From RUG806 sp963624415 (GTDB lineage: Bacteria > Bacillota > Clostridia > Oscillospirales > Acutalibacteraceae), in the NCBI GenBank assembly GCA_963624415.1, contig CAVFPQ010000083.1:1-10289 (forward strand): a DNA stretch of 10,289 nt, in the 5' to 3' direction. The notes under the pieces are model-generated. The model searched no databases. It was not told where the DNA came from and worked only from the letters and a program-made list of their open reading frames with translations. Below, in pieces: positions 1-7,320 of this stretch. The position numbers and the translations under genes were made by a program. How positions within the stretch are numbered: the first letter of the stretch is position 1; every line of letters starts with the position of its first letter.

Positions 1-52
1 AAAAAATCCCCGGCTGCTCCGCCATCACAGCGTATCACAACCGGGTCTTTTT
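1..52 (-). terminator. Rho-independent terminator of the leftward secreted-hydrolase gene, possibly bidirectional
   Basis: Read on the minus strand, CCCGGTTG (45-38) can pair with CAGCCGGG (16-9). This gives an 8-bp stem with one G-T wobble and a 21-nt loop, followed by GA and six T residues (the A run at 1-6). It lies 34 bp beyond the stop codon of the leftward gene. On the plus strand the same stem is followed by a weaker TCTTTTT run, so it may also stop transcription arriving from the left. Confidence 0.7.
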
Positions 53-78
53 ATTTAACTATTCTGTTTAAAAGTCTT

Positions 79-2046
79 TCAGCAGCCGCTGTTCAGACCG
101 AAGTCCAGATATCCCTTCGCGCCGTAGATCTTATAAATCACATCATTGTTCTTCTTAAGAAGATTATTGAGGAATTCATCAAACTTTGACGGCTGTTCTT
201 CGGCGGCATATACACCGATATCAACAAGCATATCATGGAATTTCTCAAGCAGTGCTTCTTCCTCCTGTGTGTTTATCACAACGGTATTTGTCATTGCGAT
301 AACCTCATCATAGAGTGCCTGCTGGTCTGCGGTAAGAGTATAATTGTTCTCCCTGCAATATGTGTTAAGATCGTTAAGCCAGCTTCTCTTAAGGCTTCTG
401 AGGTTTCTGGCATTGTTGAACTGCGGATAAATGCAATTCTCATCATTTACGGTCTTGATTTTACCGAGAGCCAAATCAATGCCGCAGGAAATTGCAACAT
501 TGTTATACTCAAGCTCGTGCTTCTGACCATAGAAGAACCATGTCGAATCCTTGAAGTATGTATTGTTAATCTTTATTGTCTTGTCGGGGGACAGCTCATC
601 GCCTGCCTGCTCGACAAACTGCTTGTCATAAGCGACATATTCCGTTCCGGGAGCTGTTGAATCGATATTGATAATCTCGTCGGAGTTTGTCTTTTCGGCA
701 CTGTACATAAAGCCGAATACCTGATAGTCGGATGTAACCGCACCGTAGGGCAGACCGTAGCCCGCAATAAACGAGAATGTAATACCCTGAGCTGTCAGAG
801 CCTCAAATCTGCTCTTGAGATTTTTCTGAGCATCATAATATCTGTCTGTTTCCGCTCTTACGTTATCGCTCTTTATAAGCGGTCTTATATCCTCATATCT
901 GTCCGAAGGCACAAGAGCCACAAGCGACGGAGTGTTAAGCAGAATTTTGTTGCACAGAGCGTCAACAATAAGATTTGCGAGATCCGTCAGTGCCGCTTTG
1001 GGGAAAATACGGATAAGCACATTTACAAGATAACCCCAAGGCTCGCCTATCATATCGGAGATAAGTCCGTTATAGAACAGCTGTGCGGAATTTTTCTTGC
1101 CGTCGGAGCCGTCTGCGTATTTCTTCTCGATAAGATCCGCAACAACATCACTGCCGTCCCAGCAGCCGACGATTGAAACAACACGTCTTACATGATTGTC
1201 CTCTCTGTTCGGATACTGTGCAAGATACGCACTTACAACGGACGCACCCATTGACATAGGAACAAGCACAACCTGCTTTGCGCCGACCTTGTTGTTCGCA
1301 AGCACGGTCTCAATATACTCATGCAGTCCCTCTACATTCTGAGAAGTATAAGAGAATGCACAGTAGTTATAGCAATAAAGATAATCTTCATAGTTGTCGC
1401 CGAGTCTCTGCTTTGCGATTTCCGCACAGGGGATAGAGCCGTAGAAACGATCTTTTGCTTCACTTCTCATTTTGCCGTCCTCGCCGGGAGCCTGCGGATA
1501 TTCAGACACGGGCATTACATAACGGGGAGTTATAACCTGATCGCTGCCCTTGCCGTTTTCGTCAATAATATTGTAAGAGAAGAGATTTGACAGAAGTGTT
1601 TCCACCGTCTCGCTCTTGATCATATTTTTGCGTGTGAAAATTGAAAGGAACAGTCCGCCCACAAGCTTAAGTATCGCCTTTATGCTTGACGGCTGTTTAA
1701 TCGCGTCGGACATCATGTTCGAAAACAGATTCCATCTGCCTGAATATTTGCCCTGCGCTATAAGAGGAGCATAGTTTTCGTAATCCTGAAGAGTGCCGTT
1801 TTCAAATGCGCCCTCTTCGGTATAGGACTCGTCAAAATAGTACGAGAACGACTGACCGATACCGGTGACAAACAGAATTAAGCTGTTCTCGCCCTCTGCG
1901 AAAGCACTCTCAAGTGATGATGCCGTTGAAACCTGCACGTCTTCATCCTCCTGCTGTGTATTTGTCTTTGACTTTGCGGATGCCGGAAGCATAACCGTCG
2001 GCAGAAGCATTGCAACGCACAAAATGGATGCTATAACTTTTTTCAT
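79..2046 (-). CDS. Secreted alpha/beta-hydrolase-like protein of unknown function (655 aa)
   Basis: I do not recognise a named family. The start at 2046 is chosen because GGAGG lies 7 nt upstream and a clear promoter sits at 2078-2106; the reading frame stays open to 2184, but a start there would lie upstream of that promoter. Residues 1-24 form a signal peptide: MKK, a hydrophobic core, then PASA before Lys25, a signal-peptidase I-type site. The mature chain begins with an acidic, Gln/Ser/Thr-rich stretch. A hydrophobic strand with TGIGQS (57-66) resembles the oxyanion-loop region of lipases. VLVPMSMGAS (260-269) resembles a nucleophile elbow with Ser265 as candidate nucleophile, but Pro263 replaces the usual first Gly of GxSxG. 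Later strands such as FIAGYGLPYG (426-435) could carry the acid, and His510 is a possible catalytic His; neither is certain. No transmembrane anchor, lipobox or LPXTG motif is visible. The gene is transcribed alone, divergently from obg. Hydrolase fold is likely; enzymatic activity and substrate are unknown. Confidence 0.8.
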   Translation of the reverse strand: MKKVIASILCVAMLLPTVMLPASAKSKTNTQQEDEDVQVSTASSLESAFAEGENSLILFVTGIGQSFSYYFDESYTEEGAFENGTLQDYENYAPLIAQGKYSGRWNLFSNMMSDAIKQPSSIKAILKLVGGLFLSIFTRKNMIKSETVETLLSNLFSYNIIDENGKGSDQVITPRYVMPVSEYPQAPGEDGKMRSEAKDRFYGSIPCAEIAKQRLGDNYEDYLYCYNYCAFSYTSQNVEGLHEYIETVLANNKVGAKQVVLVPMSMGASVVSAYLAQYPNREDNHVRRVVSIVGCWDGSDVVADLIEKKYADGSDGKKNSAQLFYNGLISDMIGEPWGYLVNVLIRIFPKAALTDLANLIVDALCNKILLNTPSLVALVPSDRYEDIRPLIKSDNVRAETDRYYDAQKNLKSRFEALTAQGITFSFIAGYGLPYGAVTSDYQVFGFMYSAEKTNSDEIINIDSTAPGTEYVAYDKQFVEQAGDELSPDKTIKINNTYFKDSTWFFYGQKHELEYNNVAISCGIDLALGKIKTVNDENCIYPQFNNARNLRSLKRSWLNDLNTYCRENNYTLTADQQALYDEVIAMTNTVVINTQEEEALLEKFHDMLVDIGVYAAEEQPSKFDEFLNNLLKKNNDVIYKIYGAKGYLDFGLNSGC

Positions 2047-2077
2047 CGTAATTTCCTCCGATAATAATCTACTGTGT

Positions 2078-2106
2078 ATGATACCACACCGCCGCCGATT
2101 TTGCAA
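2078..2106 (-). promoter_or_regulatory. Sigma-A-type promoter for the secreted hydrolase gene
   Basis: On the minus strand there is a -35 box TTGCAA (2106-2101), a spacer of exactly 17 bp and a -10 box TATCAT (2083-2078). The -10 is preceded by TGG, an extended -10 signature. Transcription would begin near 2070, about 25 nt upstream of the ATG at 2046, leaving room for the GGAGG ribosome site. This placement supports the 2046 start. Confidence 0.75.
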
Positions 2107-2200
2107 CAATCTCCGTTTCGTCATCAAGACCAAAAAACATCCTTCATTTCCGTGCGACTTGCACAAAACATAAAGCAAAATCAAATGGTAAAAAAAGAGG

Positions 2201-2229
2201 TTTATTTTTATTAAATAATATGCTATACT
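2201..2229 (+). promoter_or_regulatory. Possible promoter for obg-mrnC
   Basis: TGCTATACT (2221-2229) is a good extended -10 element (TGn plus TATACT, one mismatch from TATAAT). The -35 position at 17 bp spacing is TTTATT, matching TTGACA at only three positions. The surrounding DNA is very AT-rich. If used, it gives a leader of about 200 nt that passes through the whole intergenic repeat before obg. Confidence 0.4.
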
Positions 2230-2247
2230 ATTTTAAATCGGAAATTA

Positions 2248-2422
2248 CAGTGGTCAGTGTCCGGTGGTCAGCGGTCAACAATTAAGCAATGCACTGCGTG
2301 TCCCGGATTATAAAGCTATGCAAAAGATTTGCTTGTTTTTTATAAGTCTGCGGAGCTTATACAAATCAAGCCCGTTGGGCTTCCGACATTGTTAATTTTT
2401 AATTATTAATTGTCAATTAATC
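2248..2422. repeat. Intergenic heptad-bounded paired-hairpin element, copy A
   Basis: The left array is GC-richer heptads of the CAGTGGT type, in phase from 2248 to 2282. A degenerate hairpin CAC-TGC-GTG (2292-2300) follows, then GGATTATAAAGC. The spacer holds a small GCAAA/TTTGC hairpin followed by T residues (about 2320-2340). The right half is inverted: ACAAATC, the hairpin AAGCCC-GTT-GGGCTT (2368-2382), then CCGAC. It ends in five AT-rich heptads of the form ATTnnTA (2388-2422). The element fills most of the gap between the divergent genes and ends 4 bp before the obg Shine-Dalgarno. Confidence 0.75.
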
Positions 2423-2437
2423 TTCAGGGGTTTTCAA

Positions 2438-3712
2438 ATGTTTGTAGATATCGCTAAAATCAAAATCAAAGCCGGCAACGGCGGCAACGGTGCTGTGGCA
2501 TTCCACAGAGAAAAATATATCGCTTCCGGCGGTCCCGACGGCGGCGACGGCGGCAAGGGCGGAGACGTCATTTTTCAGGTTGACGACCACCTGGCGACTC
2601 TTGCCGATTTCAGATACAAAAGAAAATATACAGCCGAAAACGGGCAGAACGGCGGCGGAAGCAAATGCACCGGCAGAAAGGGCAAGGATCTGATTATCCG
2701 TGTCCCCCGCGGCACGATTATAAAAGAAGTCGAATCCGGTGCGGTGCTTGCGGATATGTCCGACGACACTCCGTTTATCGCCGCAAAAGGCGGAAAAGGC
2801 GGCTGGGGCAATCAGCACTTTGCGACACCCACACGCCAGGCACCCCGTTTTTCGCGTGACGGTTACCCCGGTGAAGAGTGGGAGGTTCAGCTCGAACTGA
2901 AGCTATTGGCGGATGTCGGACTTCTCGGCTACCCTAATGTCGGCAAGTCGTCACTTATTTCCGTTGTCAGCGAAGCAAAGCCCATAATCGCCGACTATCA
3001 CTTTACAACTCTTACACCCGTTTTGGGCGTTGTCAGAATGGGTCCCGAAAGCTCGTTTGTCATGGCGGATATACCGGGACTTATCGAAGGCGCCGGGGAC
3101 GGTGTCGGTCTCGGCCACAGATTTCTGCGTCATGTCGAACGATGCAGAATGCTTGTTCACATTGTCGATGTTGCCGGCAGTGAGGGGCGTGACCCGATAG
3201 AGGACTTCAATACGATAAACAAGGAGCTTGCCGTCTTTAATCCGGAACTTACAAAATGTCCGCAGATTGTCGCCGGCAACAAAATAGACCTTGCGACCGA
3301 CGAACAGCTTGAACGCTTCAGAAAATTCATAACGGAAGAACAGGGGCTTCCCTACTACGAAATATGCGCTCCCATTCTTGAAGGCACAACGGAGCTTATA
3401 AACGCCGTTGCGGCAATGCTCGCGACTCTGCCTCCCGTAAAACACTTCGAGAGTGAGCCGATACCGATGGAGGTTCTCGAACGCAAAAAAGACTCCGGCT
3501 TCAAGATTACGGTCATCGATAACGACTACTATGTCGAAGCGGAGTGGCTTCTTAAAATTCTCAACAAGACCGATATAGACGACTATGAGTCACTTCAGTA
3601 TTTCCAGAGGGTACTTGAATCCTCCGGCATTCTGGCGGCACTGGTCGAGAGGGGAATAAAAGAGGGCGACACCGTTATAATCTATGATTTGGAGTTTGAC
3701 TATGTCCCCTGA
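2438..3712 (+). CDS. obg: GTPase Obg (ribosome assembly GTPase)
   Basis: Obg (CgtA/ObgE) is an essential GTPase that binds the large ribosomal subunit late in assembly and links ribosome production to nucleotide and stress status. All three domains are present. The glycine-rich Obg fold (about 1-158) carries GGPDGGDGGKGGD at 31-43. The G domain has the P-loop GYPNVGKSS (164-172), switch I with FTTLTP (189-194), DIPG (211-214) and NKID (281-284). The C-terminal OCT domain spans about 348-422. The 424-residue length is normal for a Gram-positive Obg with an OCT domain. The G5-like region reads ICA (309-311) rather than ISA, a conservative change. The start is supported by AGGGG (2426-2430) 7 nt upstream. 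The reading frame overlaps mrnC by 11 bp, so the two are probably cotranscribed and translationally coupled. Confidence 0.97.
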   Translation: MFVDIAKIKIKAGNGGNGAVAFHREKYIASGGPDGGDGGKGGDVIFQVDDHLATLADFRYKRKYTAENGQNGGGSKCTGRKGKDLIIRVPRGTIIKEVESGAVLADMSDDTPFIAAKGGKGGWGNQHFATPTRQAPRFSRDGYPGEEWEVQLELKLLADVGLLGYPNVGKSSLISVVSEAKPIIADYHFTTLTPVLGVVRMGPESSFVMADIPGLIEGAGDGVGLGHRFLRHVERCRMLVHIVDVAGSEGRDPIEDFNTINKELAVFNPELTKCPQIVAGNKIDLATDEQLERFRKFITEEQGLPYYEICAPILEGTTELINAVAAMLATLPPVKHFESEPIPMEVLERKKDSGFKITVIDNDYYVEAEWLLKILNKTDIDDYESLQYFQRVLESSGILAALVERGIKEGDTVIIYDLEFDYVP

Positions 3713-4115
3713 TGAGCTTAAAAATTCACTTGATGCCATAAACACCCCCGCAAACCCTGCGGGAATGTCGGGGCTGAGTCTCGCTTTTATCGGCGATGCC
3801 GTATACGAAGTGCTTGTCCGCACTATGATTCTCGAACAGGGCGATGCTCGTGTGCAGATACTCCATCAAAGAGCCATAGACTATGTTAACGCCTCATTTC
3901 AGGCGGAGGCGATAAAAAAGCTTATGCCTGTGCTTACCGAAGATGAACTTTCAGTCTGCAAGCGAGGCAGAAACGCCCATTCCGCTCATACTCCGAAAAA
4001 CAAGACGGAAGCGGAATATCACTATGCCACCGCATTTGAAGCCCTTTTCGGCTATCTGTGGCTTAAGGGAGAAACGGATAGAATTATGGAACTGTTCAGA
4101 ATAATTAACAATTAA
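3702..4115 (+). CDS. mrnC: Mini-ribonuclease III (Mini-III), 23S rRNA maturation nuclease
   Basis: Mini-III is a homodimeric RNase III-type nuclease lacking the double-stranded RNA-binding domain. In Bacillus it trims both ends of 23S rRNA precursor within 50S particles. The 137-residue protein is a single RNase III domain. The signature LAFIGDAVYE (27-36) carries catalytic Asp32, RGRNAHSAHTPKN (88-100) is the conserved family segment, and EYHYATAFEALFGYL (105-119) carries Glu113, the second metal ligand. The start at 3702 is preferred over 3684 because GGAG (3691-3694) sits 7 nt upstream. Both that site and the first 11 bp of the gene lie inside the end of obg, indicating translational coupling. 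Both proteins act on the large ribosomal subunit, so pairing them makes sense, although Bacillus places mrnC beside cysS. The last four codons (IINN) and the stop fall in the repeat array that begins near 4103, so the natural C-terminus may have been slightly altered. Confidence 0.93.
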   Translation: MSPDELKNSLDAINTPANPAGMSGLSLAFIGDAVYEVLVRTMILEQGDARVQILHQRAIDYVNASFQAEAIKKLMPVLTEDELSVCKRGRNAHSAHTPKNKTEAEYHYATAFEALFGYLWLKGETDRIMELFRIINN

Positions 4116-4197
4116 CAATTTCGGAAGCCCTGCGGGCTTGAATTATAGGCTGCGCCTCCTGCGAAGTTTCTGATCACTGCCCCGCCCCGGCCACTGA
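4103..4197. repeat. Intergenic repeat element, copy B (short form)
   Basis: Two perfect AATTAAC heptads (4103-4116) overlap the end of mrnC. TTTCGG and the hairpin AAGCCC-TGC-GGGCTT (4125-4139) follow, then GAATTATAGGC. The second half has GCGAAGTTTCTGA (about 4161-4173) and a GC-rich degenerate tail with CACTGCCCCGCCCCGG, resembling inverted CAGTGGT-type heptads. There is no second clear hairpin. Copy B aligns closely and in the same orientation with 5165-5240 (copy C). Confidence 0.75.
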
Positions 4198-4224
4198 ATA
4201 CTTTCCGTCAAAGAGGATAGAAAA

Positions 4225-5121
4225 ATGGAATCTACATCAAAGCTTAAGTCAGCAAAAACCCTCACAACCGAGTTTTTGCTCTGGTGCCTCGGCTGTATGC
4301 TTTACGCCGTAGGCTGTGCGCTTTTTACAACGCCAATGAATTTTGTTCCCGGCGGACTTACGGGACTTGCGGTTATCGTTCATCAGCTGTTGCCTGTCAT
4401 ACCCGTCGGCGCATTTGTGTTTGTCGCGAATATTCCGCTGTTTCTCATATCATGGAAAAAATTCGGCTGGCGATTCATCATAAAAACGATAGTCGCCACA
4501 ATGCTTCTGTCAATATTCATCGACCTTGTGACATACATAGGCGAACAGAACAGTCTTATGTATTCGGGTGATGAAAAGCTTGTCGCCTGCATTTTCGGCG
4601 GCGTGCTGTGCGGCGGAGGTCTCGGCACTGTCTATCTCAGCGGCGCGACAACGGGCGGCTTTGATATTTTAGCCCGTCTTATGCGTCTTAAATTTCAGCA
4701 CATATCAATGGGCAAGCTTGTTTTTGTCTGCGATTTTGTCGTAGTCATTCTTAACGGCATTGTTTCAAAAAGCATTTTAAGCGTACTTTATTCACTTATC
4801 GTAATATTCATTTCATCACAGGCAACCGACTATGTAATATCGGGATTAAGCCACGCAAAGCTCCTTTACATAATGACGAGCGAGCCCCAAAAGGTCTGTT
4901 CCGATATTACTCATCACTTAGGCAGAGGCGTATCCATTCTTCACGCCAAGGGCGGCTACACAGGACAGGAAAAAGAAATGCTCATGTGCGTTGTCCGTTC
5001 ACACGAAGTTGCGACCGTACGAAAAATCGTTGCCGCATACGACGAAAAGCCCTTCATAATAATCACCGATTCATCCGACGTGCTGGGACAGGGGTTCAAG
5101 TCGCATAAAGACACGCTATAA
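4225..5121 (+). CDS. YitT family membrane protein (DUF161/DUF2179)
   Basis: This is a polytopic inner-membrane protein of the YitT family, widespread in Bacillota and often present in several paralogues; its biochemical function is not established. The 298 residues fit the family length. Hydrophobic segments lie at about 14-34, 42-56, 60-77, 85-104, 119-138, 163-180 and 183-200. Family hallmarks are TTPMNFVPGGLTGLAV (35-50) and GGVLCGGGLGTVYLSGATTG (125-144), glycine-rich loops of the repeated DUF161 unit. The soluble C-terminal DUF2179 domain (about 212-292) is predicted to face the cytoplasm and contains GRGVSILHAKGGYTG (233-247), a region of PII-like fold in the family. AGAGGA (4212-4217) gives a good ribosome site 7 nt before the ATG. 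Repeat copies flank it on both sides, so it may be its own transcription unit. I cannot assign a specific paralogue name. Confidence 0.93.
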   Translation: MESTSKLKSAKTLTTEFLLWCLGCMLYAVGCALFTTPMNFVPGGLTGLAVIVHQLLPVIPVGAFVFVANIPLFLISWKKFGWRFIIKTIVATMLLSIFIDLVTYIGEQNSLMYSGDEKLVACIFGGVLCGGGLGTVYLSGATTGGFDILARLMRLKFQHISMGKLVFVCDFVVVILNGIVSKSILSVLYSLIVIFISSQATDYVISGLSHAKLLYIMTSEPQKVCSDITHHLGRGVSILHAKGGYTGQEKEMLMCVVRSHEVATVRKIVAAYDEKPFIIITDSSDVLGQGFKSHKDTL

Positions 5122-5122
5122 T

Positions 5123-5240
5123 AATTAGCAATTAGCAATTAGAAATGAGCAATTATTGTTTAATTAACAATTTCGAAAGCCCTGCGGGCTTGGATTTATA
5201 AGCTCCGTTTCTTTCGAAGCTTCTGACCCCTGCCCTTTCA
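5123..5240. repeat. Intergenic repeat element, copy C (short form with long heptad array)
   Basis: Starting 1 bp after the yitT stop, seven heptads run in perfect 7-bp phase (5123-5171): AATTAGC twice, AATTAGA, AATGAGC, then degenerate AT-rich units. Next come TTCG, the hairpin AAGCCC-TGC-GGGCTT (5177-5191) and GGATTTATAAGC. The distal part is TTCGAAGCTTCTGACCCCTG (5213-5232), matching copy B. The hairpin of copies B and C is identical, while the heptads differ in sequence and number. Confidence 0.8.
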
Positions 5241-5286
5241 AAATCTACCGTTTATAACTAAATTTTCTCCGAAAAGGAAAGCAAAA

Positions 5287-7104
5287 ATGAGAGAACAAAA
5301 GAAGAACATACGAAATTTTTCAATCATAGCCCACATTGACCACGGCAAATCGACTCTGGCTGACAGACTGCTCGAAATTACCGATTCCGTGTCGTCCCGA
5401 GAAATGCAGCAGCAGCTCCTCGACAATATGGACATAGAAAAAGAACGCGGAATTACCATAAAGGCACGTGCCGTCACGCTGTACTACAATGCATCGGACG
5501 GTCAGAAATATGAACTTAATCTGATAGATACTCCCGGTCACGTTGACTTCAACTACGAAGTATCCCGTTCCCTTGCGGCGTGTGAGGGTGCGGTTCTGAT
5601 TGTTGATGCCACACAGGGCGTTGAAGCGCAGACGCTGGCAAACACTTATCTTGCGCTCGATCACGACCTTGAGCTTGTTCCGGTTATAAATAAAATCGAC
5701 CTTCCCGCCGCCGATCCCGACAGAGTATGTGCGGATGTTGAAGAAATCATCGGTCTTGACTGCTCCGACGCGCCCAGAATTTCCGCAAAGACGGGCGAAA
5801 ACGTCCCTGCCGTTCTCGAACAGATCGTAAAGCTCGTTCCCTGCCCCGAAGGAGATGACGATGCCCCCTTCAAGGCGCTTGTTTTTGACTCGGTATACGA
5901 CAACTACCGTGGTGTTATAGTTTATGTCCGTGTCATGGACGGCACTCTGCACCCCGGCGACACCATGAAAATGATGGCAACCGGAGCGGAATTTACGGTT
6001 GTCGAAGTCGGCAGAATGTCGGCTCTCTCACTCTCCCCCGCCAAAGAAATCAAAGCGGGCGAGGTAGGATACATAACAGCATCGATAAAGAGCGTTGTTG
6101 ACGCGCGTGTCGGCGACACAGTCACCACTGCCGAAAACCCCGCCGCCGAGCCTCTGCCCGGATACAAAAAGGTTAATCCCATGGTTTTCTGCGGTGTGTA
6201 CCCTGCGGACGGAGCTGACTATGAAGCACTCAAAGAAGCTCTCGAAAAGCTTCAGTTAAACGATGCTTCCCTCTCATTCGAGCCCGAAACCTCGGGAGCT
6301 TTGGGATTCGGCTTCCGCTGCGGCTTTTTGGGACTGCTTCATCTTGAAATAATAGAAGAACGCCTCGAAAGAGAATATAACCTTGATCTTGTTACCACAG
6401 TGCCCGGTGTTGTATACAAAATACACCTCACCGACGGCACAATGGTTGAGATAGACAACCCCACAAACTACCCCGATCCCGCAATTATCGACTATGTCGA
6501 AGAGCCGATAACGGATGCGCACATTTACGCTCCGCCCGAATATGTCGGCACAATCATGGATCTGTGTCAGGACAGACGAGGTTCATTCAAGAATATGAAT
6601 TACCTTGCCGCCGACCGTGTTGACATTCACTATGAACTGCCGCTTAATGAAATAATATACGACTTTTTCGATGCCCTGAAGTCACGCACAAGAGGATACG
6701 CCTCATTTGACTATGAGCTTAAATGCTATGAACGCTCCAACCTTGTAAAGCTTGACGTTCTGTTAAACGGCGACTTAATAGACGCACTGTCGTTTATAAT
6801 TCACTCCGAAAAGGCATATCCGAGAGCGAGAAAAATAGCCGAAAAGCTTAAAGACAACATTCCGCGTCAGATGTTCGAAATTCCCGTACAGATCGCAATC
6901 GGCGGAAAGGTCATAGCAAGAGAAACAATCAAAGCCATGCGCAAGGACGTTCTCGCAAAGTGCTACGGCGGCGATATCACACGTAAGAAAAAGCTTCTCG
7001 AAAAACAGAAGGAAGGCAAAAAGAGAATGCGCCAGTTCGGTACTGTCGAAGTTCCGCAGGAAGCATTTATGGCTATCCTTAAGCTTGATGACGGAAATGA
7101 CTGA
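5287..7104 (+). CDS. lepA: Elongation factor 4 (LepA), ribosomal back-translocation GTPase
   Basis: LepA/EF4 is a translational GTPase related to EF-G. It binds the ribosome and is implicated in remobilising stalled or mistranslocated ribosomes and in 30S biogenesis. The G domain contains AHIDHGKST (15-23), the switch I GITIKA (55-60), DTPGH (81-85), NKID (135-138) and SAK (166-168). Domain II and the EF-G-like domains III and V follow, with FGFRCGFLGLLHLEI at about 338-352. The LepA-specific C-terminal domain includes GGDITRKKKLLEKQKEGKKR and ends with VPQEAFMAIL, the segment that reaches the A site. The length of 605 residues is typical. AAGG (5274-5277) lies 9 nt upstream of the ATG. hemW comes next, as in many Bacillota, but here a 216-bp gap with a repeat and a terminator-like hairpin separates them. 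Confidence 0.97.
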   Translation: MREQKKNIRNFSIIAHIDHGKSTLADRLLEITDSVSSREMQQQLLDNMDIEKERGITIKARAVTLYYNASDGQKYELNLIDTPGHVDFNYEVSRSLAACEGAVLIVDATQGVEAQTLANTYLALDHDLELVPVINKIDLPAADPDRVCADVEEIIGLDCSDAPRISAKTGENVPAVLEQIVKLVPCPEGDDDAPFKALVFDSVYDNYRGVIVYVRVMDGTLHPGDTMKMMATGAEFTVVEVGRMSALSLSPAKEIKAGEVGYITASIKSVVDARVGDTVTTAENPAAEPLPGYKKVNPMVFCGVYPADGADYEALKEALEKLQLNDASLSFEPETSGALGFGFRCGFLGLLHLEIIEERLEREYNLDLVTTVPGVVYKIHLTDGTMVEIDNPTNYPDPAIIDYVEEPITDAHIYAPPEYVGTIMDLCQDRRGSFKNMNYLAADRVDIHYELPLNEIIYDFFDALKSRTRGYASFDYELKCYERSNLVKLDVLLNGDLIDALSFIIHSEKAYPRARKIAEKLKDNIPRQMFEIPVQIAIGGKVIARETIKAMRKDVLAKCYGGDITRKKKLLEKQKEGKKRMRQFGTVEVPQEAFMAILKLDDGND

Positions 7105-7109
7105 GAAGC

Positions 7110-7317
7110 GGCAGGTGACCGATATTAATGAGTCAGGGGCCGGGGCTAAGGAAGGCACTACATGCCCTGAATTATAAAGCAAACATTTACTTATAATTCT
7201 CTGATAGAATGAAAAAGCGGTAAAAACAGCCATTTTTCGCAATTTTTCGGTGTTTTTTTAAGAGACTAACGAGTTTTTAGAGATCCCCAATTGCTAACTG
7301 CTAATTGCTAATTTTTA
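7110..7317. repeat. Intergenic repeat element, copy D (degenerate left end, clear right heptads)
   Basis: The left portion (about 7110-7153) is GC-rich and only loosely periodic. GGAAGGCACTACATGCCCTG (7150-7169) retains a weak GGCA/TGCC hairpin with the GGAA-type foot, followed by AATTATAAAGC as in other copies. The right end is a clear inverted heptad array: ATTGCTA, ACTGCTA, ATTGCTA, ATTTTTA (7290-7317). Its heptad is the reverse complement of the copy C type. A terminator-like hairpin occupies the middle. The array ends 3 bp before the hemW start codon. Confidence 0.6.
7222..7259 (+). terminator. lepA: Probable intrinsic terminator downstream of lepA
   Basis: AAAAACAGCC (7222-7231) can pair with GGTGTTTTT (7249-7257), leaving one bulged G, and the run of seven T residues at 7253-7259 completes a terminator-like structure. 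The stem is AT-rich with only three GC pairs and a 17-nt loop, and competing hairpins with GCGG/TTTTTCGC are possible. It sits 118 bp after the lepA stop. If it works, hemW needs its own promoter, and none is obvious between 7260 and 7320. Confidence 0.4.
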
Positions 7318-7320
7318 ATC

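Noticed and set aside
2047..2184. 46-residue N-terminal extension of the leftward hydrolase frame
   Set aside because: The strong promoter (2078-2106) lies within it, GGAGG directly precedes 2046, and the signal peptide starts at 2046.
2470..2580. GGC-rich, near-tandem triplet sequence
   Set aside because: It encodes the glycine-rich Obg fold, a normal feature of the family, not a DNA repeat.
2951..3445. 164-codon open frame on the minus strand inside obg
   Set aside because: It is antisense to the conserved G domain and is explained by codon bias of obg.
4103..5171. CRISPR array
   Set aside because: Repeats are 7 bp, contiguous and without unique spacers of regular length.
5320..5952. 210-codon open frame on the minus strand inside lepA
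   Set aside because: It lies wholly opposite conserved lepA codons, has no recognisable protein features and is a shadow frame.
7167..7197. Possible hemW promoter (CTGAAT, 19 bp, TATAAT)
   Set aside because: The -10 is good, but the -35 is poor and the spacing long, a terminator-like hairpin follows, and the AT-rich motif is partly the repeat's own TTATAAAGC signature.
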